Assembly (NCBI GenBank): GCA_016870675.1
Contig: VGAU01000119.1
Span: 1-6,051, forward strand
Source: Actinomycetota bacterium
GTDB lineage: Bacteria; Actinomycetota; Humimicrobiia; Humimicrobiales; Humimicrobiaceae
DNA: 6,051 nt
Reading direction: 5' to 3'
The notes below the pieces were generated by a model, which had not been told where the DNA came from, did no database searches, and was given only the letters and a program-made list of their open reading frames with translations. A program made the translations under genes and the position numbers. Of the stretch, positions 1 through 5,936 are shown one piece after another (the first letter of the stretch is position 1; each line of letters opens with the position of its first letter).

Positions 1-61
1 TGTAATTTTTAAGAAATTAATTAGGAAAAACTGAGTTTTTAACTTGCGGAAAGACAGTTAA

Positions 62-496
62 ATGAAGAAAATAAATATAATTATTTTAATTATTTGCATC
101 ATAATTCTGATAATAGTTTCAATAACTGTTATGCAAAAGAGGCCGGATATTGAAAACATCTACTTAAGTTCTGACAGAGACTCTAGTTTTGACAAATTAA
201 AGCAAAACAACAATTATTATTTTGACAGCCGGAATCTAGATATCTATCTTATAATAGAAGTAAAGCACCTTACCACCGAAGATGAAATAAAAGTCCAGTG
301 GGAAAAAACTGAAAATAGTTCCTACAAAATAATTCAGAAAAATATTGTAAACCCGGAACAAAAGGGTTCAGGAAAGATTATAATTTCATTAGTTAAAAAA
401 AATGATATGTATCCTCCTGGAAACTATAATGTAAGAATTTATTTAAATGGAAGCAGTAAAATTTCCAAAAAATTCTACATCTCAGATAAAATCTAA
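62..496 (+). CDS. Small membrane-anchored extracytoplasmic protein, function unknown
   Basis: I do not recognise a named family for this 144-residue protein. Residues 5-24 are an almost unbroken run of Ile, Leu and Val after a Met-Lys-Lys start, which reads as an uncleaved signal anchor or signal peptide. No lipobox cysteine follows, so it is probably not a lipoprotein. The remaining ~120 residues are hydrophilic with alternating hydrophobic strands. They include a Trp at 80 and a motif PPGNYNVRIYLNG at 118-130, typical of the last strands of small Ig-like beta-sandwich domains that end secreted proteins. The likely location is therefore outside the membrane. The ATG is preceded by GGAAAG about 8 bases upstream. 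It is the only plus-strand gene here and converges on the 2-phosphoglycerate kinase gene with stop codons overlapping by 4 bases. The gene is probably real; its role is unknown. Confidence 0.7.
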   Translation: MKKINIIILIICIIILIIVSITVMQKRPDIENIYLSSDRDSSFDKLKQNNNYYFDSRNLDIYLIIEVKHLTTEDEIKVQWEKTENSSYKIIQKNIVNPEQKGSGKIIISLVKKNDMYPPGNYNVRIYLNGSSKISKKFYISDKI

Positions 497-1449
497 TTGA
501 CTTTTGTATATTCAGATCCTACTTTACTGAATTCGCTTTTTACCCTTTGAAATATTAATTCCAATATTCCATTTACCACATTATCAAGATTATAGTTTTC
601 AATAATTCTAACATTTTTCTCTTTTGCCAATTTTTCTATATAATCCTGAATCATCATGATTTTATCCAGATGCTTTATATATTTATCCATCGGCCTCGAA
701 CCCTGGGTCTCAACAGTTCTCTTGGTGAAGTGTTCTTTATGAATGTTTTTATCAGGTACTGATATAACTATCTGCTGGACTACAGCTCTGGACGAATATT
801 CCCTGAGATCCAGGTAACCTGGCACTACGTGTGCGCCTTCTATAACAATATCTGATTTTTCCTCGATATTTCTCTTTATTATTGCTTCTATACCTACATT
901 AACTGCCAGCACCTGTTCCCTGAAACCCAGAATAACCGGTTCTACTCCAGAAGGAGGAAGAGTTAGATTTTTATATGCATTATAAGAGGAGCCTCTAAGA
1001 GGCCTGATTAATTTTTCAGATACCGAAGCTCTCATTACTTCTCTTATGGCATCTGTAGAAGCTACCCTGGTTATATTTAATCTATTGGCCAGTATAGTAG
1101 CTATAGTCGATTTTCCTACACCGGTTGATCCTCCAATAAGTATTATAATTGGTTTTTCAAGTTTACCAACGGATTGCCAGAGTAAATATCTCTCAGCATA
1201 TTCTAAGCTAACCTTATCTTTTATAAACCTGAATGCCAGTAATCTTAATTCACCGAGAGAAAGGGAATATATTTTATTTTTTAGAAAATAATCCTGGATT
1301 TCAAGCGCAATTTTATGAGCAGTTATGATATCCAAACCAGTTACCGAAATAGATGAAGCAAGTATTCCTTTGGAAAAGGGCAGACCACCTTTTTTATCGG
1401 AAATTACTATCACCCTGGGGCTTGCTTCATCTTTATTCCTTAAATCCAT
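493..1449 (-). CDS. 2-phosphoglycerate kinase with N-terminal ATP-cone
   Basis: This enzyme phosphorylates 2-phosphoglycerate with ATP to give 2,3-diphosphoglycerate, the first step of cyclic 2,3-diphosphoglycerate synthesis, in the cytoplasm. The 318 residues are close to the size of the archaeal enzyme (about 300). Residues ~11-95 look like an ATP-cone regulatory domain (PRVIVISDKKGGLPFSKGIL, then an amphipathic helical stretch). The kinase domain follows: Walker A GGSTGVGKST at 106-115, a STDAIREVMR segment at 131-140, an acidic IVIEGAHVVPG strand at 201-211, and a basic lid-like region around 244-258 (KRTVETQGSRPMDKY). The start is well fixed: an AAAGGAG ribosome site lies at 1460-1466 inside the end of the upstream gene, and only 1 base separates it from the cyclic-DPG synthetase stop. 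The adjacent synthetase makes the substrate assignment much safer than the kinase fold alone would. The last codons (TAG stop) overlap the convergent gene. Confidence 0.88.
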   Translation of the reverse strand: MDLRNKDEASPRVIVISDKKGGLPFSKGILASSISVTGLDIITAHKIALEIQDYFLKNKIYSLSLGELRLLAFRFIKDKVSLEYAERYLLWQSVGKLEKPIIILIGGSTGVGKSTIATILANRLNITRVASTDAIREVMRASVSEKLIRPLRGSSYNAYKNLTLPPSGVEPVILGFREQVLAVNVGIEAIIKRNIEEKSDIVIEGAHVVPGYLDLREYSSRAVVQQIVISVPDKNIHKEHFTKRTVETQGSRPMDKYIKHLDKIMMIQDYIEKLAKEKNVRIIENYNLDNVVNGILELIFQRVKSEFSKVGSEYTKVN

Positions 1450-1450
1450 A

Positions 1451-2812
1451 TTAATCTTTCTCCTTTGAGAATATTTTTTTTAATTCTCTTTCCAGCGCCC
1501 CTTTACCATCCAATATAATGGGAATATTATTCATATATATTACCTCTTTTTTATGCTTAAAAGCATAATCTGTTAAAACATCCACTGATGCCGCCTTTAA
1601 TTCTGTCAGTATTGTGTCGTAATCCCCATTTTTTCCCAGGTCCTTTTTAAGCTCTTCTCTACTTCCCAGGCTGAAACTCATTTGTTTAACATTGCAATTA
1701 AAATTGCTCTCTACATAATTCTTAATTATAGATTCAATAATTTTATTAGCAGTCATAGCTATAAAAATCTTTTTACCCCCAATATCAGATAAAGGCTGCG
1801 GCCTAAAAACTGTTTTTATAATCTTAGCCTTTGAATTTATTTTTTTAATTTCCTTTTCTAAAAAAATTACTCTATTCCGATCAGCCAACGGCTCCTCACA
1901 CATTGTAATGATTACCAAATCTGCAGATATTATTCTATAAATCCCTAAATAACCTATTATATTTTCCCAGCTCTGGCCGGCACCTATTACACATATGCTA
2001 GCATCTGTTTCCACATCCGGGATAGAAGCACCACTTCCTTCCACTATTATCAGGTCAGGATTTAATTTTACAGCAATATCTATACCTTCTTTTATATTAG
2101 ACATAAAAATCTTACCTCCAAAACCTCCTCCACATCTTCTGCAGCCAACAGTGGTAATCTTGCTGGTAAGGGCATCTTCTATATAATCTGAACTCGCATG
2201 CATACCCTTATTACTGATACCCAGGAGATATTCAGGAGTAATATCTATTTTATCACCTCTAATGATCTGGGGACTTTTAGGTCCGCCTCTACCCATAGCA
2301 ACAACACAAACATTAACATTTTGCCGGGTGTATATTTTAGATATATAAGAACTAACTGCAGTTTTGCCAATCCTTTTTCCCGTTCCAATAATGGATAGAG
2401 TGGGTTTGCTGCAGTGTATATCTTCTTTCTCATAAGAAAATAAAAAATCGGGACCCATGTAACTGCATTTATTTGCAAGACAAAAAGAAGCTATTTTCAT
2501 TCTAATTATATAATTTACTACGGGCTCGTCACTTAAATCATAAACAATATCAGGCTTAAAATATTCAAGTGCTGCTTTAAAATCTATATCAATATCTTTA
2601 ATTGTATAAACTTCTTCGCCAAAAAAATCCTCTAGATTATTTATCACCAATTTCTCAGTTCCGCCAAGGAAAATAATACCCTTAAAATTGCCAGGATAGA
2701 TTTTTTTGAGCATCGCTACCGCATCATAGGTTACCTGTGGATAATGCTCACCGTCTACTAATGCAATTAGATTTTTACTCTTATTGTTTTTTCTCTTTAA
2801 TAAACTTATCAC
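1451..2812 (-). CDS. Cyclic 2,3-diphosphoglycerate synthetase
   Basis: This enzyme uses ATP to close 2,3-diphosphoglycerate into cyclic 2,3-diphosphoglycerate, an intramolecular pyrophosphate. The 453 residues match the full archaeal family length (about 460). The family's N-terminal signature LIALVDGEHYPQV is at 15-27. A P-loop IIGTGKRIGKTAVS lies at 141-154, resembling the dethiobiotin-synthetase/CobQ type. Other conspicuous blocks are VVAMGRGGPKSPQII (170-184), the cysteine/glycine-rich GCRRCGGGFGG (223-233), LIIVEGSGASIPDV (254-267) and MCEEPLADRNR (304-314). The start is a GTG, not ATG. An in-frame stop lies a short way upstream and no other standard start precedes the DGEH motif, so GTG is the only reasonable choice. 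It lies inside the upstream phosphoesterase gene (32-base overlap) with only a weak ribosome site, suggesting translational coupling. The kinase supplying its substrate follows 1 base after its stop. Confidence 0.9.
   Translation of the reverse strand: MISLLKRKNNKSKNLIALVDGEHYPQVTYDAVAMLKKIYPGNFKGIIFLGGTEKLVINNLEDFFGEEVYTIKDIDIDFKAALEYFKPDIVYDLSDEPVVNYIIRMKIASFCLANKCSYMGPDFLFSYEKEDIHCSKPTLSIIGTGKRIGKTAVSSYISKIYTRQNVNVCVVAMGRGGPKSPQIIRGDKIDITPEYLLGISNKGMHASSDYIEDALTSKITTVGCRRCGGGFGGKIFMSNIKEGIDIAVKLNPDLIIVEGSGASIPDVETDASICVIGAGQSWENIIGYLGIYRIISADLVIITMCEEPLADRNRVIFLEKEIKKINSKAKIIKTVFRPQPLSDIGGKKIFIAMTANKIIESIIKNYVESNFNCNVKQMSFSLGSREELKKDLGKNGDYDTILTELKAASVDVLTDYAFKHKKEVIYMNNIPIILDGKGALERELKKIFSKEKD
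1460..1466 (-). promoter_or_regulatory. Ribosome binding site of 2-phosphoglycerate kinase
   Basis: Minus-strand AAAGGAG lies within the last codons of the cyclic-DPG synthetase gene, 10 bases before the kinase ATG at 1449. It is the best Shine-Dalgarno match in the window and settles the kinase start. The synthetase, by contrast, has a GTG start and a weak site, so the kinase may be translated more efficiently than the enzyme after it in the pathway (inference). Confidence 0.7.
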
Positions 2813-3581
2813 CGAGTTTACTCTTTTTCTCTTTTCTTTTTATACCTAAAATTTTTTCAATTCTATCAAAAGGTGACCTTCTATATATATCAATTTCTTT
2901 CTCCCTGACATATATAATATTATAACTGGGTTCAATCTTTCCTCTTAATCTAAGACAGGAAACTGTTCCAGCAGTAACTACCAGCAGGTCTTCTACTCTC
3001 CAGAGGTATGGCACATGTTTATGTCCGTTTAGCACCATATCCACCCCGGCATCAACCACTGTTTCCAGAACATCGCCGGCATCATTTACAATATTCCTCT
3101 CCCTGCCTGTGTTGGGAACTGATATCAAATGATGATGCATGGCAAAGATCTTAAAAACTCCATTATCGCATTTACTGAACTCATTCTTGATCCATTCATA
3201 ATGTTCTCTACCAATCTGTCCATTATCCAGATCCGGTTCACTTGAATCAGCTGCAACAATAGTTACCTTATTACTGTTAAATGAAATATACCTGCTTCCA
3301 AAGATATCTTCAAAATGTAAATATCCCACATTCCTGGAATCATGGTTTCCTAATTGGACCAGCAGATTTTTACATTTTATAGGTGAAAGATAGTTCTTCA
3401 ACGTATCATATTCCATTCTGAAGCCATTGGCAGTGAGGTCTCCAGTTATAATTACTATATCAGGGTTAAGTTCATTTACTTCATCAATGCATCTGGTAAG
3501 AAGACTGGGTACAAAATGTTTTTCACCCACATGAATATCAGAGATCTGAACTATTATTGTTTCTTTAGTATTTTCTGCCAT
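2781..3581 (-). CDS. Calcineurin-like metallophosphoesterase, candidate cDPG-turnover enzyme
   Basis: This is a complete binuclear metallophosphoesterase of the Icc/CpdA-like class, 266 residues, cytoplasmic (no signal peptide). All five family motifs are in order: D15-x-H17 (SDIHVG), G47-D48 (ITGDLT), G78-N79-H80-D81, the His run H149-H151, and G186-H187-K188-H189. These supply the metal ligands and the general-acid histidine. After residue 238 the protein ends in a very basic tail rich in Lys and Arg, which is not part of the fold. The ATG is preceded by AAAGGG with good spacing. It is the first gene of the operon and its 3' end overlaps the cyclic-DPG synthetase by 32 bases. The fold is certain, the substrate is not. 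Automatic labels such as cAMP phosphodiesterase should be treated with caution; context points to cyclic DPG, 2,3-DPG or a related phosphate ester (inference). Confidence 0.9.
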   Translation of the reverse strand: MAENTKETIIVQISDIHVGEKHFVPSLLTRCIDEVNELNPDIVIITGDLTANGFRMEYDTLKNYLSPIKCKNLLVQLGNHDSRNVGYLHFEDIFGSRYISFNSNKVTIVAADSSEPDLDNGQIGREHYEWIKNEFSKCDNGVFKIFAMHHHLISVPNTGRERNIVNDAGDVLETVVDAGVDMVLNGHKHVPYLWRVEDLLVVTAGTVSCLRLRGKIEPSYNIIYVREKEIDIYRRSPFDRIEKILGIKRKEKKSKLGDKFIKEKKQ

Positions 3582-3662
3582 TACTTTCCCTTTCGAGTAT
3601 TATATATAAATACCGATATACGTATTATCTAGTTTAAATGTTTCTTTTATTTTTTTAATTAA

Positions 3663-3671
3663 ATTATACCA
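3663..3671 (-). promoter_or_regulatory. Extended -10 promoter for the phosphoesterase/cDPG operon
   Basis: On the minus strand this reads TGGTATAAT: a perfect TATAAT with the TGn extension. No convincing -35 hexamer sits 16-18 bases upstream, which is usual for extended -10 promoters, and the upstream DNA is A/T-rich. Transcription would start near 3656, giving a leader of roughly 75 bases before the ATG at 3581. The leader contains an 8-base palindrome ATACGTAT at 3618-3625 that might be an operator. AT-rich DNA produces such matches by chance, so support is moderate. Confidence 0.45.
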
Positions 3672-3729
3672 TGAAAATTTTATACTTCTTTATTAAAATT
3701 TAAGGATGACATTCAGTGCTGCATAAAAG

Positions 3730-3776
3730 AAAAAGTAGAGCACAATAACGGCATTATATATTGTACTCTACTTTTT
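3730..3776 (-). terminator. Strong hairpin terminator after the hisC/methyltransferase/ABC genes
   Basis: Two 17-base arms (3730-3746 and 3760-3776) are complementary except at one position, with a 13-base loop. That position is a C-A mismatch on the plus strand but a G-U wobble on the minus strand, so the minus-strand RNA forms a continuous 17-bp stem. The stem ends in five U residues and is followed by C and four more U, giving a good intrinsic terminator for transcripts coming from the ABC gene. The A-rich outer arm means it could also work in the other direction. It separates that transcript from the cDPG operon promoter. Confidence 0.8.
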
Positions 3777-3777
3777 A

Positions 3778-3930
3778 TTGACATCCTCTCTACCCTAAAG
3801 GACGAGAGATTCCTGCTTCACAGTGATTCCTAACGGATTCGATTCACTCCACAGACTGAAACGGTGCCCTACCGCCATTGATTGACAGCCTTATATCTCC
3901 TTCCTTTAGGCACGAGCCTTACGGCTTACT
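3778..3930 (-). mobile_element. Relic right end of an IS200/IS605-type (TnpB-carrying) element
   Basis: On the minus strand this block ends with the pattern typical of IS200/IS605 right ends: GAAGCAGGAATC, an imperfect hairpin around CCTTTAGGG, then GAGGATGTCAA as the terminal bases at 3778. No TnpA or TnpB reading frame is present; the intact ABC ATPase stop codon lies only ~10 bases from the inner side. It is therefore a heavily truncated copy or a MITE-like derivative. Base composition supports foreign origin: about 49% GC here against about 19% in the adjacent 3591-3720. The left limit is exact from the terminal motif; the right limit near 3930 is approximate. Confidence 0.7.
3778..3930 (-). 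ncRNA. Putative omegaRNA scaffold (TnpB guide RNA) without its nuclease gene
   Basis: The 3' part of tnpB genes and the element's right end are known to be transcribed as the omegaRNA that guides TnpB, with the guide being the DNA just beyond the right end. This block has that layout on the minus strand. It contains a GTAA tetraloop hairpin (AGCC/GGCT, 3915-3926), a GGTAGGGCACC hairpin around 3861-3875, a 9-base long-range complement between 3902-3910 and 3794-3802 that could close the structure, and the terminal GAGGATGTCAA. It lies directly downstream of the ABC gene and would be transcribed by readthrough. Whether it still makes a functional RNA is unknown. Confidence 0.5.
3795..3890 (-). 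pseudogene. Degenerate C-terminal tail of TnpB
   Basis: One minus-strand frame is open for 31 codons between an in-frame TAA and the TAG at 3795-3797. Its translation includes AVGHRFSLWSESNPLGITV followed by KQESLVL. The ending TVKQES plus a few residues, with the stop codon inside the right-end hairpin, is typical of TnpB (OrfB) proteins of IS200/IS605 elements. There is no RuvC or zinc-finger region and no start codon with a ribosome site, so this is a leftover of the protein and not a gene. The tail is short, so the call depends on its position inside a recognisable right end. Confidence 0.55.
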
Positions 3931-3939
3931 TCGATAAAT

Positions 3940-5037
3940 TTATATATAAGATTTCTCTGTATCTTTATCAAATAGGTGTATTTTTTCAATACCCACATAT
4001 AAGGTTGCCTTCTCACCGCTCCTAATTTTGGATCTGGGGTTTACTCGGGCTGTTATCAGTACCCCCTCAATATCGATATATACATAGATCTCTGCACCCA
4101 TAGGCTCTGTAACTTCAACATTTGCAGTAATTGTACTATTCGCAGGGATATTATGTACAAAATCACTATCTTCTAAATCTTCGGGTCTGATTCCTATTAC
4201 TATTTCTTTTCCTATGAGATTATTGTCTTTAATTATTTTCCTAACCTTATCAGTTGTGTTAAGTTCAAATATGCCGCCCTTTAATGTCATCCGGTCAGTT
4301 ATAGTAGCATCCAGGAAGTTCATTGCGGGACTTCCTATAAATCCAGCTACAAACATATTATTTGGATAGTCATATACTTCCTGGGGTTTACCAGTCTGCT
4401 GCACTATTCCATCTTTCATAATAATTATCTTATCTGCCATGGTCATAGCTTCGGTCTGGTCGTGGGTTACATATATTATAGTAGCATTAAGTCTCTCGTG
4501 AAGTTTTGCAATTTCTGTTCTCATCTGGACTCTAAGTTTTGCATCAAGATTTGATAGCGGCTCATCCATTAAAAATACTTTAGGGTTTCTTACAATTGCC
4601 CTTCCTAAAGCAACTCTCTGTCTTTGTCCTCCTGAAAGCTGTTTGGGTTTTCTCTTCAATAGATCTTCAATTTTTAAAATTTTTGCCGCTTCGTGTACCA
4701 TTTTATCAATTTCCCGTTTTGGCGTTCTTCGCAATCTTAATCCAAATGCCATGTTGTCATAGACATTAAAATGAGGGTAGAGAGCATAGTTCTGGAAAAC
4801 CATTGCTATATCCCTGTCCTTTGGAGCAACGCCATTGACTAACCTGTCTCCGATGTAAACTTCACCTTCCGTTACCTCTTCCAGTCCCGCAACCATACGC
4901 AACATGGTAGTTTTTCCACAACCTGACGGTCCTACCAAAACCGTGAATTCCCTGTCTTCGACGGTGCTGTTCATGTTATTAACAGCAACTACATCATCAA
5001 ATTTTTTTGTTAGATTCTTTACGATAACCTTTGCCAT
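3940..5037 (-). CDS. MalK/UgpC/MsmK-type ABC transporter ATP-binding protein
   Basis: This is the cytoplasmic ATPase that drives a CUT1-family importer for sugars, oligosaccharides or glycerol-3-phosphate. At 365 residues it has the family's full length. The ATPase domain shows Walker A GPSGCGKTT (36-44), Q-loop Q82, signature LSGGQ (134-138), Walker B VFLMDEP (154-160), D-loop SNLDAK and switch His192 (THDQTEAMTMADK). The C-terminal half is the OB/TOBE regulatory domain typical of MalK: GSPAMNFL (236-242), IGIRPEDL (281-288), EPMGAEIYVYI (311-321), IHLFD (353-357). The ribosome site AAGGGAG sits 5 bases before the ATG. No permease or substrate-binding protein is visible, so it may be a shared ATPase serving several transporters, as MsmK does in some Gram-positives. 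Substrate cannot be told. It follows the methyltransferase gene by 55 bases. Confidence 0.93.
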   Translation of the reverse strand: MAKVIVKNLTKKFDDVVAVNNMNSTVEDREFTVLVGPSGCGKTTMLRMVAGLEEVTEGEVYIGDRLVNGVAPKDRDIAMVFQNYALYPHFNVYDNMAFGLRLRRTPKREIDKMVHEAAKILKIEDLLKRKPKQLSGGQRQRVALGRAIVRNPKVFLMDEPLSNLDAKLRVQMRTEIAKLHERLNATIIYVTHDQTEAMTMADKIIIMKDGIVQQTGKPQEVYDYPNNMFVAGFIGSPAMNFLDATITDRMTLKGGIFELNTTDKVRKIIKDNNLIGKEIVIGIRPEDLEDSDFVHNIPANSTITANVEVTEPMGAEIYVYIDIEGVLITARVNPRSKIRSGEKATLYVGIEKIHLFDKDTEKSYI

Positions 5038-5092
5038 TATCTCTCCCTTTTTAATTGTTAATCAATAGTTTTAATTATAAAATAAAAAATGA

Positions 5093-5932
5093 TTATTTTC
5101 TATAGAAAGATATGTAATTCATACCATACGGATCTCTGCCAGCAAGGAAATCTGCTGCTTTTATTGCTTCTGCCAGATTGTCTATCAATGGATCAGTAAT
5201 AGGAGCGCATAAACCACTGATTATACCCATAGTTATAAAATGAATATTAAGTAGATTCCTGTCTGGCATTCCAAAACTAACATTAGAGTATCCCCCTGTA
5301 ATTGATACCCCGAACTCCTTTGCAACTCTTCTTTGAGTTTCCAATGTAATTCTACCTGCATTAGAATTTGTAGAATTAGGCATAACCAGACAGTCAAATA
5401 CCAGATCTTCTTTCTTTATTCCTATATACTCTGCCCTCTTTATTATTTTTTCTGCAATTTCAAATCTTTTTTCAACATTATCTGGAATTCCATCCTCATC
5501 CATTGTAAGGCATATTACCGCGCTTCCACTCTCTTTTACCATAGGTAAGATTTCTTCCAGTGATCTTTCTTCACCATTAACTGAATTAATAAGAGCCTTA
5601 TATGGATAAACTTCCAGAGCCGCTTCCAGCGCTTTTGGATTTGCAGAATCCAGGCAAAGGGGTTGATTAGTTACCTCCATAACCATCTTAACTGCTTTAG
5701 GCAGCATTTCAACTTCATCTACACCTACCGCTCCAACATTAATATCAATTATATGAGCACCAGCTTCAGTTTGTTTTATAGCATCTTCTCTTACAATATC
5801 AAATTTGCCCTGTTTTAATTCCTCAGCTAAAGACTTCCTGCCCGTAGGATTAATTCTTTCAGCAATTATAACCGTGGGAAGATTCAATCCAAATTTAACT
5901 TCAGTTCCCTTACCGGTAACTACCGTCTCCAT
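5093..5932 (-). CDS. Methyltetrahydrofolate:corrinoid protein methyltransferase
   Basis: This enzyme moves a methyl group between methyltetrahydrofolate and a cobalamin-bearing corrinoid protein. It belongs to the pterin-binding TIM-barrel family of AcsE (Wood-Ljungdahl pathway) and MtgA (glycine-betaine demethylation), related to the folate domain of MetH. At 279 residues it spans the whole single-domain family length. Visible signatures are IAERINPTG (23-31), IDINVGA (62-68), PLCLDSAN (91-98, Asp95), LINSVNGEE (114-122), FDCLVMP (179-185, Asp180) and GGYSNVSFG (213-221), whose Asn217 aligns with the pterin-binding Asn of AcsE. The ERINPTG form and short N-terminal extension look more like MtgA than AcsE, but I cannot settle this. 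No corrinoid protein or other Wood-Ljungdahl gene is in the window. The start follows the HisC-like stop by 4 bases, with an AAAAGG site, indicating cotranscription. Confidence 0.88.
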   Translation of the reverse strand: METVVTGKGTEVKFGLNLPTVIIAERINPTGRKSLAEELKQGKFDIVREDAIKQTEAGAHIIDINVGAVGVDEVEMLPKAVKMVMEVTNQPLCLDSANPKALEAALEVYPYKALINSVNGEERSLEEILPMVKESGSAVICLTMDEDGIPDNVEKRFEIAEKIIKRAEYIGIKKEDLVFDCLVMPNSTNSNAGRITLETQRRVAKEFGVSITGGYSNVSFGMPDRNLLNIHFITMGIISGLCAPITDPLIDNLAEAIKAADFLAGRDPYGMNYISFYRK

Positions 5933-5936
5933 TTTC

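Larger units (their letters stand above)
3582..3939. other. 358-base intergenic region between the two operons
   Basis: The gap divides into three parts. From 3778 to about 3930 lies the IS200/IS605 relic. From 3730 to 3776 lies the terminator hairpin. From 3582 to 3729 is very AT-rich leader and promoter DNA for the phosphoesterase operon, with an extended -10 element, a small palindrome (ATACGTAT, 3618-3625) and the ribosome site AAAGGG just before the ATG. I see no protein-coding gene, tRNA or CRISPR repeat in it. Confidence 0.8.

Noticed and set aside
2..34. Possible end of an upstream plus-strand gene (VIFKKLIRKN then TGA)
   Set aside because: Ten codons in AT-rich DNA with no recognisable motif; too little to support a gene.
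26..40. Perfect palindrome AAAAACT-G-AGTTTTT before the small plus-strand gene
   Set aside because: As a hairpin it has only 6 weak pairs with a 3-base loop, and A/T runs like this are common here; neither a terminator nor an operator call is justified.
456..478. Nine-base hairpin just downstream of the kinase stop, considered as its terminator
   Set aside because: The stem is nearly all A-T and no U-run follows on the minus strand; it also lies within the coding part of the convergent gene.
1046..1291. Plus-strand open frame of 81 codons inside the kinase gene
   Set aside because: It is antisense to a well-supported coding gene, has no convincing ribosome site, and its translation resembles no family I know.
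2245..2478. Second minus-strand open frame (77 codons) inside the cyclic-DPG synthetase
   Set aside because: The frame-shifted shadow overlaps the conserved P-loop region of a full-length enzyme; the synthetase itself shows no frameshift.
5038..5092. TATAAT-like sequence between the methyltransferase and the ABC ATPase, considered as an internal promoter
   Set aside because: There is no -35 element or TG extension, and the spacer is almost pure A/T, where chance matches are expected.
5333..5548. Plus-strand open frame of 71 codons inside the methyltransferase
   Set aside because: It is antisense to a conserved gene and rich in Cys, Phe and Tyr, as expected of a reverse-complement shadow.
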